DNA of 64,000 nt from Macrothele yani (lineage: Eukaryota; Arthropoda; Arachnida; Araneae; Macrothelidae): positions 66,655,054-66,719,053 of the forward strand of contig CM077028.1 in NCBI GenBank assembly GCA_039090855.1, in the 5' to 3' direction. A model generated the notes under the pieces. That model made no database searches and was not told the DNA's origin. It saw nothing but the letters and a program-made list of their open reading frames with translations. Below are positions 43,381 through 53,658 of this stretch, piece after piece; position 1 is the first letter of the stretch, and the number at the start of each line of letters is the position of its first letter. A program made the translations under genes and the position numbers.

Positions 43381-44116
43381 GAGGAATACATAGTTGATTG
43401 ATTCCGTTTTCCCTTCTGATGCAATACATTCCTGTAGTGCGGTGAAAAAAAACTACATGAACTTATGCATCAACCAAATACTTTTCTGGCCGGTCACTGT
43501 TAAAGTCACAATTTTCACTGTCAACTTTTTCTCTTCTTTAGCGTTAAGAACAACGTTTTGAACGATCACAATAACTAAATGTGTTGTGCTCGGCAGCACG
43601 GTATGCAATAAACCGCGGAAAAAGTTAGCTACAAACGCTGTCAACGCAAAGTCACAGATGCCGCGTCGAGTGGAGAACCGAACACACGGATATGCCAGTC
43701 TTCCTTCCTCTTTCCCGTGACGCCTAGCAGACGGTTGCACAGAAGCGTCAGAGAATTACGCAGAAAACTACCGAATTACGTTTATCATTTGTCACATGTG
43801 AATTCACGTTCTGAAATGTTTCAACACAGTCACAGAACTAAATGAAACAAAAATATTTATATGTTTTATAATATAAACATTTTTTTTTTGCCTGAGGATT
43901 TTATACATTTCTTATCGGTTTAATTTTTTACCGCGGACTAGACTGACACGCTTCGCGGGCCGCCTATTGAGAGCAACTGCTCTAGAGCAACTCTCCTAGC
44001 TTCCTAATCTCAAGGGTTGTTTAAAACCTGGGGTCAGACACTCCCTTTCTAAAATCCTCCATACAGGCATGAAACTGGGCAGTGATAGGAAAAGCTGAAC
44101 TTCCACACGCGGGGGA

Positions 44117-45976
44117 GGGGGATGGTAATAAAGTGTTGAATATTGCATTTCACTCTCTAATGTATACAACCACGACATTTAGGTGTTGGTCACATGCCTG
44201 CCAACTAAATAGATTTATTTAATGTATGTATTTTGTTTCAAGAAAATTAAATATATAGTACAATATAATGTAAGGGGGAAATTGCTGCTGTGGTAGTATG
44301 TATAGAAAATTACTCACCTTAGTACAGAACGATGTCTGTAATCAAATGAGAAAATTAATCAAATGTCTTTATAAGATAAGAATGTTGCATGGAAATTAAA
44401 TATTGAAGGTTTGAAAAACGTCAGACATGTTTGCTGATAAGTAATAAAAGTTTGATAAAAAATAAATATTCATTCTTGATTTGACACAAAATTATTAATG
44501 AAGAAATATGATAAATGCTTGCGTAAGCATTAGACATTTTGTAGACAAATAATAAAAGTCATTCACAACTAATTAAATTTCATTAAGTTGTTTCTGTCTA
44601 ACAATTTGTTCTAACCTTCTTTTATGAACTAGCCAGCTAGAGTTTTCTTTCTCTTGAACCATTTCATTTGATTTTAATTTGCAGCGTAAGTTATTAGAGA
44701 TATTTAGCTCCTTTCATCTTCTTTTCATTTCTTCTTCCTTATCTTGTAATTCTTTCTTATATTCTGAATATGATGATTTCATATTTTGGCATACATCTAA
44801 TTACAGGGTCATGCAAATAATCGTCTTTCTTAAAAAATTCCAAGGATGACTTATCCTGATTCAGTAGCTTATATTTCATGGTTTGAACAGATGAAAATGT
44901 TTCAATTTTCATGTTGCTGGATTCTTTATCAAGTATATCCCCATCATACTAAAGGAATTTTCCACTTGGAAACATCATACTATCATACTAAAGGAATTTT
45001 CCATGATACTATCATACTAAGGAATTTATATGATAAATGCTTGCGAGGGGGATGGTAATAAAGTGTTGAATATTGCATTTCACTCTCTAATGTATACAAC
45101 CACGACATTTAGGTGTTAGTCACATGCCTGCCAACTAAATAGATTTATTTAATGTATGTATTTTGTTTCAAGAAAATTAAAAAATTAAATATATAGTACA
45201 ATATAATGTAAGGGGGAAATTGCTGCTGTGGTCGTATGTATAGAAAATTACTCACCTTAGTACAGAACGATGTCTGTAATCAAATGAGAAAATTAATCAA
45301 ATGTCTTTATAAGATAAGAATGTTGCATGGAAATTAAATATTGAAGGTTTGAAAAACGTCAGACATGTTTGCTGATAAGTAATAAAAGTTTGATAAAAAA
45401 TAAATATTCATTCTTGATTTGACACAAAATTATTAATGAAGAAATATGATAAATGCTTGCGTAAGCATTAGACATTTTGTAGACAAATAATAAAAGTCAT
45501 TCACAACTAATTAAATTTCATTAAGTTGTTTCTGTCTAACAATTTGTTCTAACCTTCTTTTATGAACTAGCCAGCTAGAGTTTTCTTTCTCTTGAACCAT
45601 TTCATTTGATTTTAATTTGCAGCGTAAGTTATTAGAGATATTTAGCCTTTCATCTTCTTTTCATTTCTTCTTCCTTATCTTGTAATTCTTTCTTATATTC
45701 TGAATATGATGATTTCATATTTTGGCATACATCTCTAATTACAGGGTCATGCAAATAATCGTCTTTCTTAAAAAATTCCAAGGATGACTTATCCTGATTC
45801 AGTAGCTTATATTTCATGGTTTGAACAGATGAAAATGTTTCAATTTTCATGTTGCTGGATTCTTTATCAAGTATATCCCCATCATACTAAAGGAATTTTC
45901 CACTTGGAAACATCATACCATCATACTAAAGAAATTTTCCACTTGGAAACAACTCAATAATGCCTTCATTGTTTTT
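44117..45976. repeat. 930-bp tandem segmental duplication
   Basis: GGGGGATGGTAATAAAGTGT begins at about 44117 and again at 45047 (period 930). The copies are nearly identical over most of their length, with small indels (for example AAAAATT inserted near 45180 and CT gained near 45733 and lost elsewhere). At the junction (45029-45045) the 17-base word TATGATAAATGCTTGCG is copied from inside the unit (44507-44523). 46000-46080 is unremarkable. Confidence 0.92.
45570..45890 (-). pseudogene. Unidentified coding-like fragment, present twice in the 930-bp duplication
   Basis: The minus frame reads GDILDKESSNMKIETFSSVQ, then KSSLEFFKKDDYLHDPVIRD and VCQNMKSSYSEYKKELQDKE, ending at a TGA after EEEMKRR. 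In copy 1 (44640-44950) sequence continues after that stop as KELNISNNLRCKLKSNEM and SSWLVHKRRLEQIVRQKQLN, but copy 1 has a 2-bp deletion earlier in the frame. Charged, Lys/Glu-rich and possibly coiled-coil. No family recognised. The lesions differ between copies, so neither is intact. Confidence 0.5.
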
Positions 45977-46079
45977 GAGAGGGCACTGAATTTGTTTAAC
46001 TTAAAAAGTGCACGTTTTGGGATTCACTGAAATTTATTTATGTAAATATTAAACTGGAGCACATCACTGCATCCAAAGT

Positions 46080-46545
46080 ATAAAATTACTGACATTTAAC
46101 AACAACACAGGGTAGAGGGAACGTCGCGCGAACGGGAATTACGATTACCGGCGAAATCTTTGCTCCGTCCGACTTCCGTTTTCGGACATTTTCCCACCGT
46201 TTTTCAACCTAAAATACAAATATTTATGAATTTAAATGAAATTTAATAACAATACGGGGCAGAAGAAACATCGCGAGAAAAAAAAATTAGGATTATGGGG
46301 CGAAATCTTCACTCCGTTTAACTTACGTTTTCGAAAGTTTTGAAAGATGAAATACCGTCCCCAGACGGAAAAGACCCTTCCCTTCTCCCCAAAAAACAGC
46401 TTCTTTTCAGTTTTACATCGATCTCGAGTATGACCCAAATGTTGACAGAAAAAGCGGAATTCCGCGAGTCCACGAAATAATATCATGTATGAGTAAGAAG
46501 TAACTAAGAAATTGAAAAACACGAATTTTATGGAAAATGAAAGTG
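46080..46545 (-). repeat. CGGAATTCCG-type repeat, inverted relative to 58140-58690
   Basis: Two ~165-bp degenerate units (AATAACAATACGGGGCAGAAG and relatives; GCGAAATCTTCACTCCGT; TTCGAAAGTTTTGAAAG). The reverse complement aligns with 58210-58560: GCGGAATTCCGCGAGT, TTTTTGGGGAGAAGGG and TTTCGAAAACG occur in both. The 58-kb copy lies inside the CATACCTGCCAAC element, so this may be a solitary piece of that family. 46545-47090 holds nothing else but the GA microsatellite. Confidence 0.65.
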
Positions 46546-46880
46546 AAAAATCGATACTGCGTTGCTCACTCTGCCGTTAAACAATTTTACGGGACACGCA
46601 AACGGCGCGTATTCCATCGCGGACGGATCAAAATACCAATTTAGAAATTTAATCTCGTTTAATAAAAGGGAAAGGGGCGAAAACGATTGCTCTCTATTGA
46701 TTAGTTTTGAAGAAGTGTATATTAGAAATAAGATAACATGCATTTCATTAGAAAAACTTCTTTAAAAAAAAAACGAAGTTTTTTCACTATTACAAAAGAT
46801 ATTAAAAACGATTTCACTATTACCGAAGATATTAAAAACGAGTAATATGACAAGAAAACCTCAAAAATAAAAATATAATC

Positions 46881-46881
<1 letters not shown>

Positions 46882-46913
<32 letters not shown>
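46882..46913. repeat. (GA)n microsatellite
   Basis: About 15 GA units followed by a G-rich run (GGGGGGTGCGGGGG). Confidence 0.95.
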
Positions 46914-46917
<4 letters not shown>

Positions 46918-47089
46918 GGGGTGCGGGGGTACTTGGTCGAAAAAAAAATTAATATGAGGAAACGGAAAACGACGTGACATTATCAACACCCAGGAAGCAT
47001 TCCCGAAAATATTTAACAAGTGTTAAAATCTTGAAAACACAAAAATAAACTTTACACAGATGTTTAATAACGTTATTTCACTGAGATTT

Positions 47090-47342
47090 TCGATTTCCGT
47101 TGCATACTCGACGTTTTCCGTCGTTCGTAGCAAACCAACGATTTCCATAGCATACTCGACGCTTTCCGTCGTCCGTAGCGGACCGATGATTTCCATGGCA
47201 AACTCGATGTTTTCCGTCGATGATTTCCACAGTAACTACGTAAAATTCCTGGTACTTGGAGTCGCTGAATAATTCTTCTCACCGCATGGGGGAAGAATGA
47301 TTCAGCGACTCCATGCATAGGGGAAGACTGATTCAGCGACTA
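47090..47342. repeat. 48-bp tandem repeat followed by a 20-bp inverted repeat
   Basis: TTTCC starts at 47094, 47142 and 47190 with a 48-bp period (GCATACTCGACGTTTTCCGT core), then a truncated fourth unit at 47224. The plus frame 47060-47272 stays open across it as a 16-residue repeat (AYSTFSVVRS), but this is expected from a multiple-of-3 period. GAGTCGCTGAATAATTCTTC (47259-47278) pairs with GAAGAATGATTCAGCGACTC (47292-47311), and a third piece lies at 47324-47342. Confidence 0.85.
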
Positions 47343-47525
47343 CTCAGCGTCAAGCGGAAGAGTGCACACGGAGAATTTACTGTACCGAAGTCCCGACGAT
47401 GACTTCGGGGCACAAATGTTTTGGTGCCCAACGGCGCAAAACCTACCTTTTGTAGCAAGATGGCGCAAAACTATTGTTTTGGCACACCTTGGCGCAGAAT
47501 TTCAATCCCTGGAAGAGGTGACGTC

Positions 47526-47598
47526 TTTTTTTTTTTTTTTTTTTTGATTGGAGGTTTAACGCCCACCGTGAGCAACTCAATGGGCTATAAGCAGTCGC
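47526..47598 (-). mobile_element. Severely 5'-truncated SINE-B with 14-bp TSD
   Basis: Only the last ~50 bp of SINE-B plus a long A (here T) tail, flanked by GAAGAGGTGACGTC at 47512-47525 and 47599-47612. A dead-on-arrival insertion; the perfect long TSD suggests it is young. Confidence 0.92.
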
Positions 47599-47736
47599 GA
47601 AGAGGTGACGTCATTCCCAGCCGTAACCATCCCGTCGTTCGATGTCATTACGATTTTGATTTCCGCAAGAGGGAGTCTGACTCCCCCCCCCCCATAAAAA
47701 TGTTATTGCTTTTTTTTTTTTTTTGGAATAATATCG

Positions 47737-48018
47737 GGGCCGCGGGTGGCCTAGTGGTCAGCGTTCGTGACTGCCATGGAGATAACCTCAGGTTCGTTCC
47801 TGGGCAGGTACGAACGTTCGAACCCCTAAATACCCGCCGTGCGTCGGATGGGCACGTTAAGCCGTCGGACCCCGGGTACTGGCCCCCGGTAAAAAATAAG
47901 GGCGTCTTCCTCCCCCTTTCTACCTCGTTTCCGTATCACTTTCCTATCGGGCACTGTAGCCCAAATCTCATAGCTTCCTATTTCTAAGGGTTGTTTAACA
48001 CCTGCGGTCAGACACTCC
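47737..48018 (+). mobile_element. SINE-C copy, 3' end replaced by SINE-A
   Basis: GGGCCGCGGGTGGCCTAGTG (box A), CAGGTTCGTTCCTGG (box B region), TACGAACGTTCGAACCCCTA, AAATAAGGGCGTCTTCCTCC, ATCACTTTCCTATCGGGCAC and TCAGACACTCCC. At that point it joins SINE-A without its own tail. A T-run (47709-47724) precedes it. Confidence 0.88.
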
Positions 48019-48465
48019 CGACGGGAATCGAACTGGAGTCTTCACTCCGGAGTAAATCGCTCTCCCACCCAACTGAGCTACACGGACATGTGCGCTCACT
48101 GCTATCTGCCTTTATCTCATGTGCGTCCTGCGGTGCCCCCCTCGAAAGAGCGCCGAGACGATCTGCGCTGTAGGCAATAATTCCATGAAGAACCTGCATT
48201 TGAGAAATCCAAGAAAAATTTTTGGTGTGTGGAACGTAACGTTACACTGATTTATTTTTTCGAAGCACTGAAGAATGGATTTTAATTTTTTCTGTCCCGC
48301 CGTGTGGAAAGAACATCGCATCATTGCGAGAAACTCAACAGCCGGGTCATCCTGGAAATTCGGGCGCCAATATAATGTACAAGTTTGTCCGCGCCGGACA
48401 TCGATTGCGGGTCCTCTCACTCCAGGTTAAGTCGCTCTCCAAACTGTGCTACGCGTACAGAAAGT
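48019..48465 (-). repeat. SINE-A: body flanked by two tRNA-like modules
   Basis: tRNA-like segments at 48020-48087 (GTCCGTGTAGCTCAGTTGGG in reverse, TTCGATTCC T arm) and ~48378-48458 (GTACGCGTAGCACAG..., CGATGTCC). Between them is the SINE-A body (CACATGAGATAAAGGCAGAT leader; CACACGGCGGGACAGAAAAA; ATTGGCGCCCGAATTTCC), so the arrangement matches 18540-19160. The second module carries ACAAGTTTGTCCGCGC as at 14300. Confidence 0.75.
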
Positions 48466-48509
48466 CTCACGATTCGTCGTCTTGACACATGTTTTCAGCG
48501 GTGTCAGGA

Positions 48510-50072
48510 CTGAATTACACAGGGAAAAATTGCACGGAATGAAATTACACAAGGAAGAAATTACACGAAAAAATTACACGTCGGAAATTACACATAGAAT
48601 GAATTTTACCACAGATTATACAAAATTTGTAGCCATGATTATACAAAATCATGAAACTCTAACTTAAACTGTAGAAGGTTTTTGGAAGGAGTCGGAGCAC
48701 AAGGGATCAGAGCCTCCCATACAAAATTTTCGTAAAATCTACAGTTTTCAATTTATAACCACCAAATTTTTACACTACCTCATGAAACTCTAACTTAGAC
48801 TGTAGACGGTTTTTGGAAGGGGTCGAAGCCCTGGGGTTCAGGGCTCTCCACACAAAATTGTCGTAAAGTCTACAGTTTTCAATTTAAAACAACCAAATTT
48901 GGTATACTATCTCATGGCACTCTAACTCAGACGGTAGACCAGAACCCCCTTACAAAATGTTCGTAAAATTTAGAGTTTTGAATTTGGAACCACCAAATTT
49001 GGTAAACTGTTACCAAATTTGGTGGTTCTAAATTTAAAACTCTAGATTTTACGAAAATTTTGTGGGGAGGGCTCTGACCCCATGCCGTTTCGTTCCAAAA
49101 ACCGTGTACCGTCTACGTTAGAGTACCATGAATTGAAATAGTATACCAAATTTGGTGATTCTAGATTGAAAACCGTAGATTTTACGAAAATTTTGCGGGG
49201 GGGGGGGCCTCTGATCCTCCGGACTCCGACCCCTTCCCAAAACCGTCTACAGTCTAAGTTAGTTTCATGAGGTAGTATACCAAATTTGGTGGTCCTAAAT
49301 TTAAAGCTGTAGATTTTACGAAAATGTTGTATGGGGGCTTTGACCCCATCCCGTTCCGTTCCAAAAATCATCAACAGTCTAAGTTAGAGTACCATGAGAT
49401 AGTATACAAATTTGGTGGTTCTAAATTTGAAACTGTAGATTTTACGAAAATTTTGTGGGGGAGGGCTCTGACCCCATCCCGTTTCGTTCCAAAAACCGTG
49501 TACCGTCTACGTTAGAGTACCATGAAATAGTATACCAAATTTGGTGATTCTAAATTGGAAATTGTAGATTTTACGAAAATGTTGTGGGGGGGGGGGCTCT
49601 GATCCCTTCCCAAAACCGTCTACAGTCTAAGTTAGAGTTTCATGAGGTAGTATACCAAATTTGGTGGTCCTAAATTGAAAACTGTAGATTTTACGAAAAT
49701 GTTGTATGGGGGGGCTTTGACCCCCGTCCCGTTCCGTTCCAAAAACCATCTACCGTTTTAGTTAGAGTACCATGAGATAGTATACCAAATTTGGTGGTTC
49801 TAAATTTAAAACTGTAGATTTTACGAAAATTTTGCATGGGGGGTACTTACTATCCTGGGCTCCGACCCCTTCCAAAAACCGTCTACAGTCTAAGTTAGAG
49901 TTTCATGATTTTGTATAATCATGGCTACAAATGTTGTATAATTTGTTGTAAAATTCATTTTATGTGTAATTTCTGACGTGTAATTTTTTCTATGTGTAAT
50001 TTTTTCTTCGTGTAATTTCGTCCTTCTGTAATTTCATTCCGTGTAATTTTTTCCTGTGTGATTTTATCATGT
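48510..50072. mobile_element. Large fold-back element with GTGTAATT terminal repeats
   Basis: Left end: a cluster of AATTACAC words (48513-48600). Right end: the inverse GTGTAATTT cluster (49955-50060). Inside, ~130-150-bp degenerate units carry ACCAAATTTGGT palindromes, TAGATTTTACGAAAATTTTG, CTCTGACCCC and GTCTACAGTCTAAGTTAGAG words; about three point one way on the left (48650-48990) and seven the other way on the right (49020-49920). The turning point is near 49005. No coding frame is conserved between units. Flanking TSD not found. Confidence 0.85.
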
Positions 50073-51110
50073 AACCGTTTGCAGCTCTGTAGTGCGTCAC
50101 ACCTGCTGAACGCACTTATACGCATATTTGAGAAAATTCCGTTGTTTGTTTAAATTAACAAGTTATTCGTGTGCATGTGCGTCATCGTTAAGTATTTTCA
50201 GCTGATGTTTGCGACACACAAACGCCAAAACATTAGGCTCAATTTAATAAAAAATATTCTCTTATCATTTCGTTTTTTTTTTTTTTGTCGGTTCCCAAGA
50301 AAAATTCACGTTAACAAATTATTATTTATTTTAGTCTTTCCAATTAACTGTTTCATCTGGGATTTACTTTTCATATTCGCTGCTATTTTACCATTCATTA
50401 AATCAATCATTTTCCCTCGTCAGCTTTGGTGTCCTTTCGATTTTTTATACTTCCATATTTAAATGATGACTTTAGCCTACAGTACTTTTTAAAGCTGCCC
50501 AGTTTTGTGGGTTTTTATTTATAAGTAAGTTTTCTCGGAATTTTTCATTTCATTCTTTATTTTTTAAGACTTCATCAAAGAAAGATCCGAGTTTCCATTT
50601 TCCGTTGAATAGATCCTTTTTTTTTCTTCAAATCTAATCTTATTGTCATTAAAAGAGCTTTACGATCTGATCCATTTCAGCTCTACGCATTATTTTAGCT
50701 TCTTTATTCCATTTTCTACGTTCAGCTTTATCATTATGAAGTCGATATGATTTTCGTGAAATAGCGATGTTTCTAAGTCATTTCGGCGTTCTTTTTCTCG
50801 CATTAACTACGAAGTTCGCTTTTGTCGCAAAATGCATTGCGCCGGTAACTTTCTTTCTTTCCTTCTTTCTCTCAGTCTTGCATCAAGTAATTCCATATTT
50901 GCCTGTTTTGCATTTCCCTTTAGTTTAATAGTTTTCATCTGCCTTCCTCTTTTTAATGAGAATCTTGTTTTCAATATCAAGTTCCTGAATTTCTTCATCC
51001 AAATCATTACCTGTGTGCGCTTTTGAAAGAAAAAAGTACGTTTGGAGGTGGGAGGGGGTCCTATTTCAGAGCATAAATGAAAATGGTAAATCTTTCAACT
51101 GTTATTCTTC
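50073..51110. other. AT-rich; possible 5' piece of a non-LTR element on the minus strand
   Basis: The minus frame 50807-51007 (NAKQANMELLDARLRERRKE) followed by REKERRNDLETSLFHENH in another frame is Lys/Arg/Glu-rich, like the linker between endonuclease and RT in RTE-type elements. It lies 3' of the RT relic in the minus direction, so it would have to be a second copy or a rearrangement. Weak evidence; otherwise nothing is recognised. Confidence 0.25.
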
Positions 51111-51119
51111 TAATATATT

Positions 51120-52260
51120 TGAAAATAAAAATTACAAACGGCAATCTCTTAACTGCTGGATGAAGGTCTCCCCAAGTTTTACTTTCTATCTTGAGCCCGT
51201 CTCTTCAAAGTTACTCCAGTATGCTTTCGAACCTTATCTACCAATCCACGTGGTCTTTTTCCGGGTCTTCGTATCCAGTCTTGTATTTCCTTCGTCCTAC
51301 TGTGGTTAGTTCTTTTAGCAATATGTCAAACCATTGCCACTTAAGCGTCTTTACTTTGATCATGATGCCATCAACTCTTTTCATTTCCCTATCTTTCCTG
51401 GTTATGGCAAGCATACATGTATCTAAACTTTTCTAGCTGTTTGCAACCTCTGTAAGCATTTCTTAGTAAAGGTCCATGTCTCTGACGCGTAACAACTGGA
51501 AGGATGCATTAATTATACGCCATTTATTTTTTCTTTAAAGACAATGATAAATTGCTTTTCAAAATTGTACTACTTCTTCAAAAGCACTCTAGCCAAGTTT
51601 TCAACGCCTATTTATTTCTTCTTGTATGTGACCCTCGATTGATATCTGTTGTCCAAGCTAAACCGTTACTTCTAGATTTGCGCTATCAACTTCCAAATCT
51701 TCAGTTCTTGTAAAAGCATTGTAAATCAACTTTTGGTTTCTGTAAGTTCACTTAAACCCCCTACCTTACTCTTGTCAGCACAAGTTCTTGGATCATATTC
51801 TGCCGCTCTAAGGGATTACTTGCAAAAATGACTGTGTCATCAGCAAAGCCAAGGTGGCATAAAAAAAACAATCTCCATTACTCTTTATCGTCTTGTCTAC
51901 CCAATTCAATGATTGAAAGACATTCGGCAATATGACGTCACCTTTTCTCACTCCCTTTCCAATTTTTGTGTGCCATGCCCTCGAATAGTCGAACTTTCGC
52001 GCTTAACATTTTCATTGATGTTATTAATAATGCGGTTATATGCATTTTCACTACTGCAGGATTTCAAAGGCATTGAAACTGTTGATGGTTTCACAAAATC
52101 AAAAATAGTTTTTATAATCAATAAAGGCCATACATAGCAGCAGTTCGTAGTCATTCGTTCTTACAATTAATTTCCTCAGTAGATGGATATGATCTATAGT
52201 GCTGTAGTTACTCCTGACTTCAGATAATTAATTCCCACCTCCAACAAACACTCATACATT
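51120..52260 (-). pseudogene. Non-LTR retrotransposon reverse transcriptase relic (RTE-like)
   Basis: Going from high to low coordinates: YSTIDHIHLLRKLIVRTNDY (fingers), LLCMAFIDYKN (motif A, catalytic Asp), RIINNINENVKRESSTIRGH, a GVRQGD-like piece, LNWVDKTIKSNGDC, LGFADDTVIFASN (motif C, both Asp kept), a SKTK-like step, LGQQISIEGHIQEEINRR, then the post-RT block ITRKDREMKRVDGIMIKVKT with LKWQWFDIL, and RRPGKRPRGL with RRAQDRK near 51210. This order is standard for RT plus the C-terminal region of RTE-type elements. Several stops and frame changes; the endonuclease is not seen in order. Confidence 0.82.
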
Positions 52261-52457
52261 TAACTTGAATTCTAGATAAAGTTTCTAGCGAATACAGGAT
52301 TTTGAATTAGTGGATCAAGAGCATCAACACGCCAGAAAGTCATTACTGTTCCCCAAGTCTCTACTAAGTAGATGCACAAATTTAACGAGCACAGAACATT
52401 TTAATTAATAAAAGCGGTCAAATATACGCCAACTCATGTTATTATTTTTGCGTAATA

Positions 52458-53640
52458 CACTGAAGTGCCAAACACAATTGGGATGCCTCTCTAATACCGC
52501 GTTGGTCCTCCTCGCGATCGGATGTCACCAACGCGAGGAGGCATGGACACCACGCGACGGGGCATGGACACCACCAGCTCTCTGTAGTACTGTAGAGACA
52601 GTGCACACCATGCTTCCTAAAGAGCGTCCCACAATTCCGTAATATTCGCCGGTAAAGGATTCCTGGAATTGACAGAACGTTTAACAGCATCCCAAATGTA
52701 TTCGATGGCGTTTAAATCCGGTAAACAAGGGTCGAAGTCAGAATGCCGTTGAATGTTTCTCCAGACATACCTGGGTGACTGCGGACGTGTGCGGTGGCGC
52801 ATTATCGTGTTGAAAGAGGTCCCATCCGTCGAAGTGGTTGCATGATATGAACGGATGCAAATGACCCCCAAGGAGGGTTACACAGCCTCTACCGGTCAGA
52901 GTGGTCTGCAGACGTATGAGGGGTACTAACGCGTACCAGCTGAAACACCCCACACCACAACAGAGTCACTGTCGACCTGCACTGTCTCTACCCCACACCA
53001 CAACAGAGTCACTGTCGACCTGCACTGTCTCTACCCCACACCACAACAGAGTCACTGCCGACCTGCGCTGTCTCTACCCCACACCACAACAGAGTCACTG
53101 CCGACCTGCAGTCTCTTGTAGGCATGCGGGATCCATTGCCTGGTGGGGTTTTCGCCACACCCGGAGTAAACAATCTTCCCGAAACAGTTGGTACCGCGAT
53201 TCGTCGAACAAGGCAAGACGTTTCCAGTCATCTTGCGTTCAATAGCGGTGTTCCCGTGCTCAGCAGAGGCCCACAGCCATGTGTTGTAGGGTCAGCTATG
53301 CCACCCGGGTGGGCCGTCGGCTTCGAAACCCCAAAGAACACAGGGAACGTCGCACTGTCTGAACGCTGAGGCTACTACGATTTGCGGCAATGTTGCACGG
53401 CGCGCATATGTTACGATGCATGCCATACGCAGCTGTCTACGATCATTCAGGGTGTTTCTACGACCACACCGGTCTCGCCCACTGGATGTTTTCCCTGTGT
53501 TTGTGTAGTCCAAATACATCCTTGAAGTTGTTCAAATCAAATCCAAATTTCGTGGAAATTTCCGAAATGAAGTGACCCATCTTGCGGGCGCCGACTGTCA
53601 CACCACGTTCGAAATCTCTTAAATACCGATAGCTGCCGTC
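52458..53640 (-). pseudogene. Tc1-like transposase relic (same TIR lineage as 1502-2720)
   Basis: The left end starts CACTGAAGTGCCAAACACAA after TA (52456-52457). Minus-strand protein pieces: RGVTVGARKMGHFISEISTK (N-terminal HTH, ~53560-53620), VRRSLCSLGFRSRRPTRVA near 53300, FSWYALVPLIRLQTTLTGRG and DLFQHDNAPPHTSAVTQVCL (second Asp; 52738-52953), then PDLNAIEYIWDAV (Glu; ~52700). The first catalytic block is decayed. A 43-bp minisatellite has grown inside the coding region and a SINE-C sits at its 5' end, so the right TIR is not identifiable. Confidence 0.85.
52947..53115. repeat. 43-bp minisatellite inside a transposase relic
   Basis: CACACCACAACAGAGTCACT starts at 52951, 52994, 53037 and 53080 (period 43), almost four identical units. 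In the minus direction the seed codes the DSVVVWG stretch just before FSWYALVPL, so the array expanded from coding sequence. The plus frame across it (52901-53245) is a by-product. Confidence 0.93.
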
Positions 53641-53658
53641 TGAGTCTGAACTGCGAAT

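Larger units (their letters stand above)
41741..43979 (-). mobile_element. hAT element remnant inserted in SINE-C
   Basis: Ends CTATGGTTCCTAATTACTTT and, flipped, CAGTTGCTCTCAATAGGCGG, resembling CAGTGGTTCCCAA-type hAT TIRs. The next subterminal words (TTTTCACGAAAGGCC; GGCCCGCGAAGCGTG) are also typical. Flanks share CTCTAGA (41734-41740 and 43980-43986; 7 of an expected 8 bp). It keeps only a zinc-finger piece of its transposase and carries a mariner insertion. Confidence 0.78.
40755..44060 (+). repeat. SINE-C copy split by two insertions
   Basis: Three consecutive SINE-C pieces: 40755-40880 (AAGGTTCGTGACTGCCACGG, GATCGATCCCAGGCGGGTAC, ...), 41655-41740 (ATAAATAAGGGCTTCTTCC, TACCTCGCTTCCGCGTGACT, TTCCTATCGG) and 43987-44060 (CTCCTAGCTTCC, AGGGTTGTTTAAAACCTGG, TCAGACACTCC). 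Together they follow the order of the intact copy at 53659-53964. Inserted are ~775 bp of repeated sequence (40881-41654) and a hAT element (41741-43979). Confidence 0.82.

Noticed and set aside
47060..47272. Short protein with a 16-residue internal repeat
   Set aside because: The 48-bp tandem array keeps any open frame open; no start context, homology or splice support.
47421..47987. 188-codon open frame on the plus strand
   Set aside because: It runs across a SINE-B fragment, a T-run and SINE-C; the frame is a chance read-through of unrelated insertions with homopolymer Phe runs.
52901..53245. 114-codon frame rich in Thr/Pro/His repeats
   Set aside because: It is the antisense of a 43-bp minisatellite inside a transposase relic.
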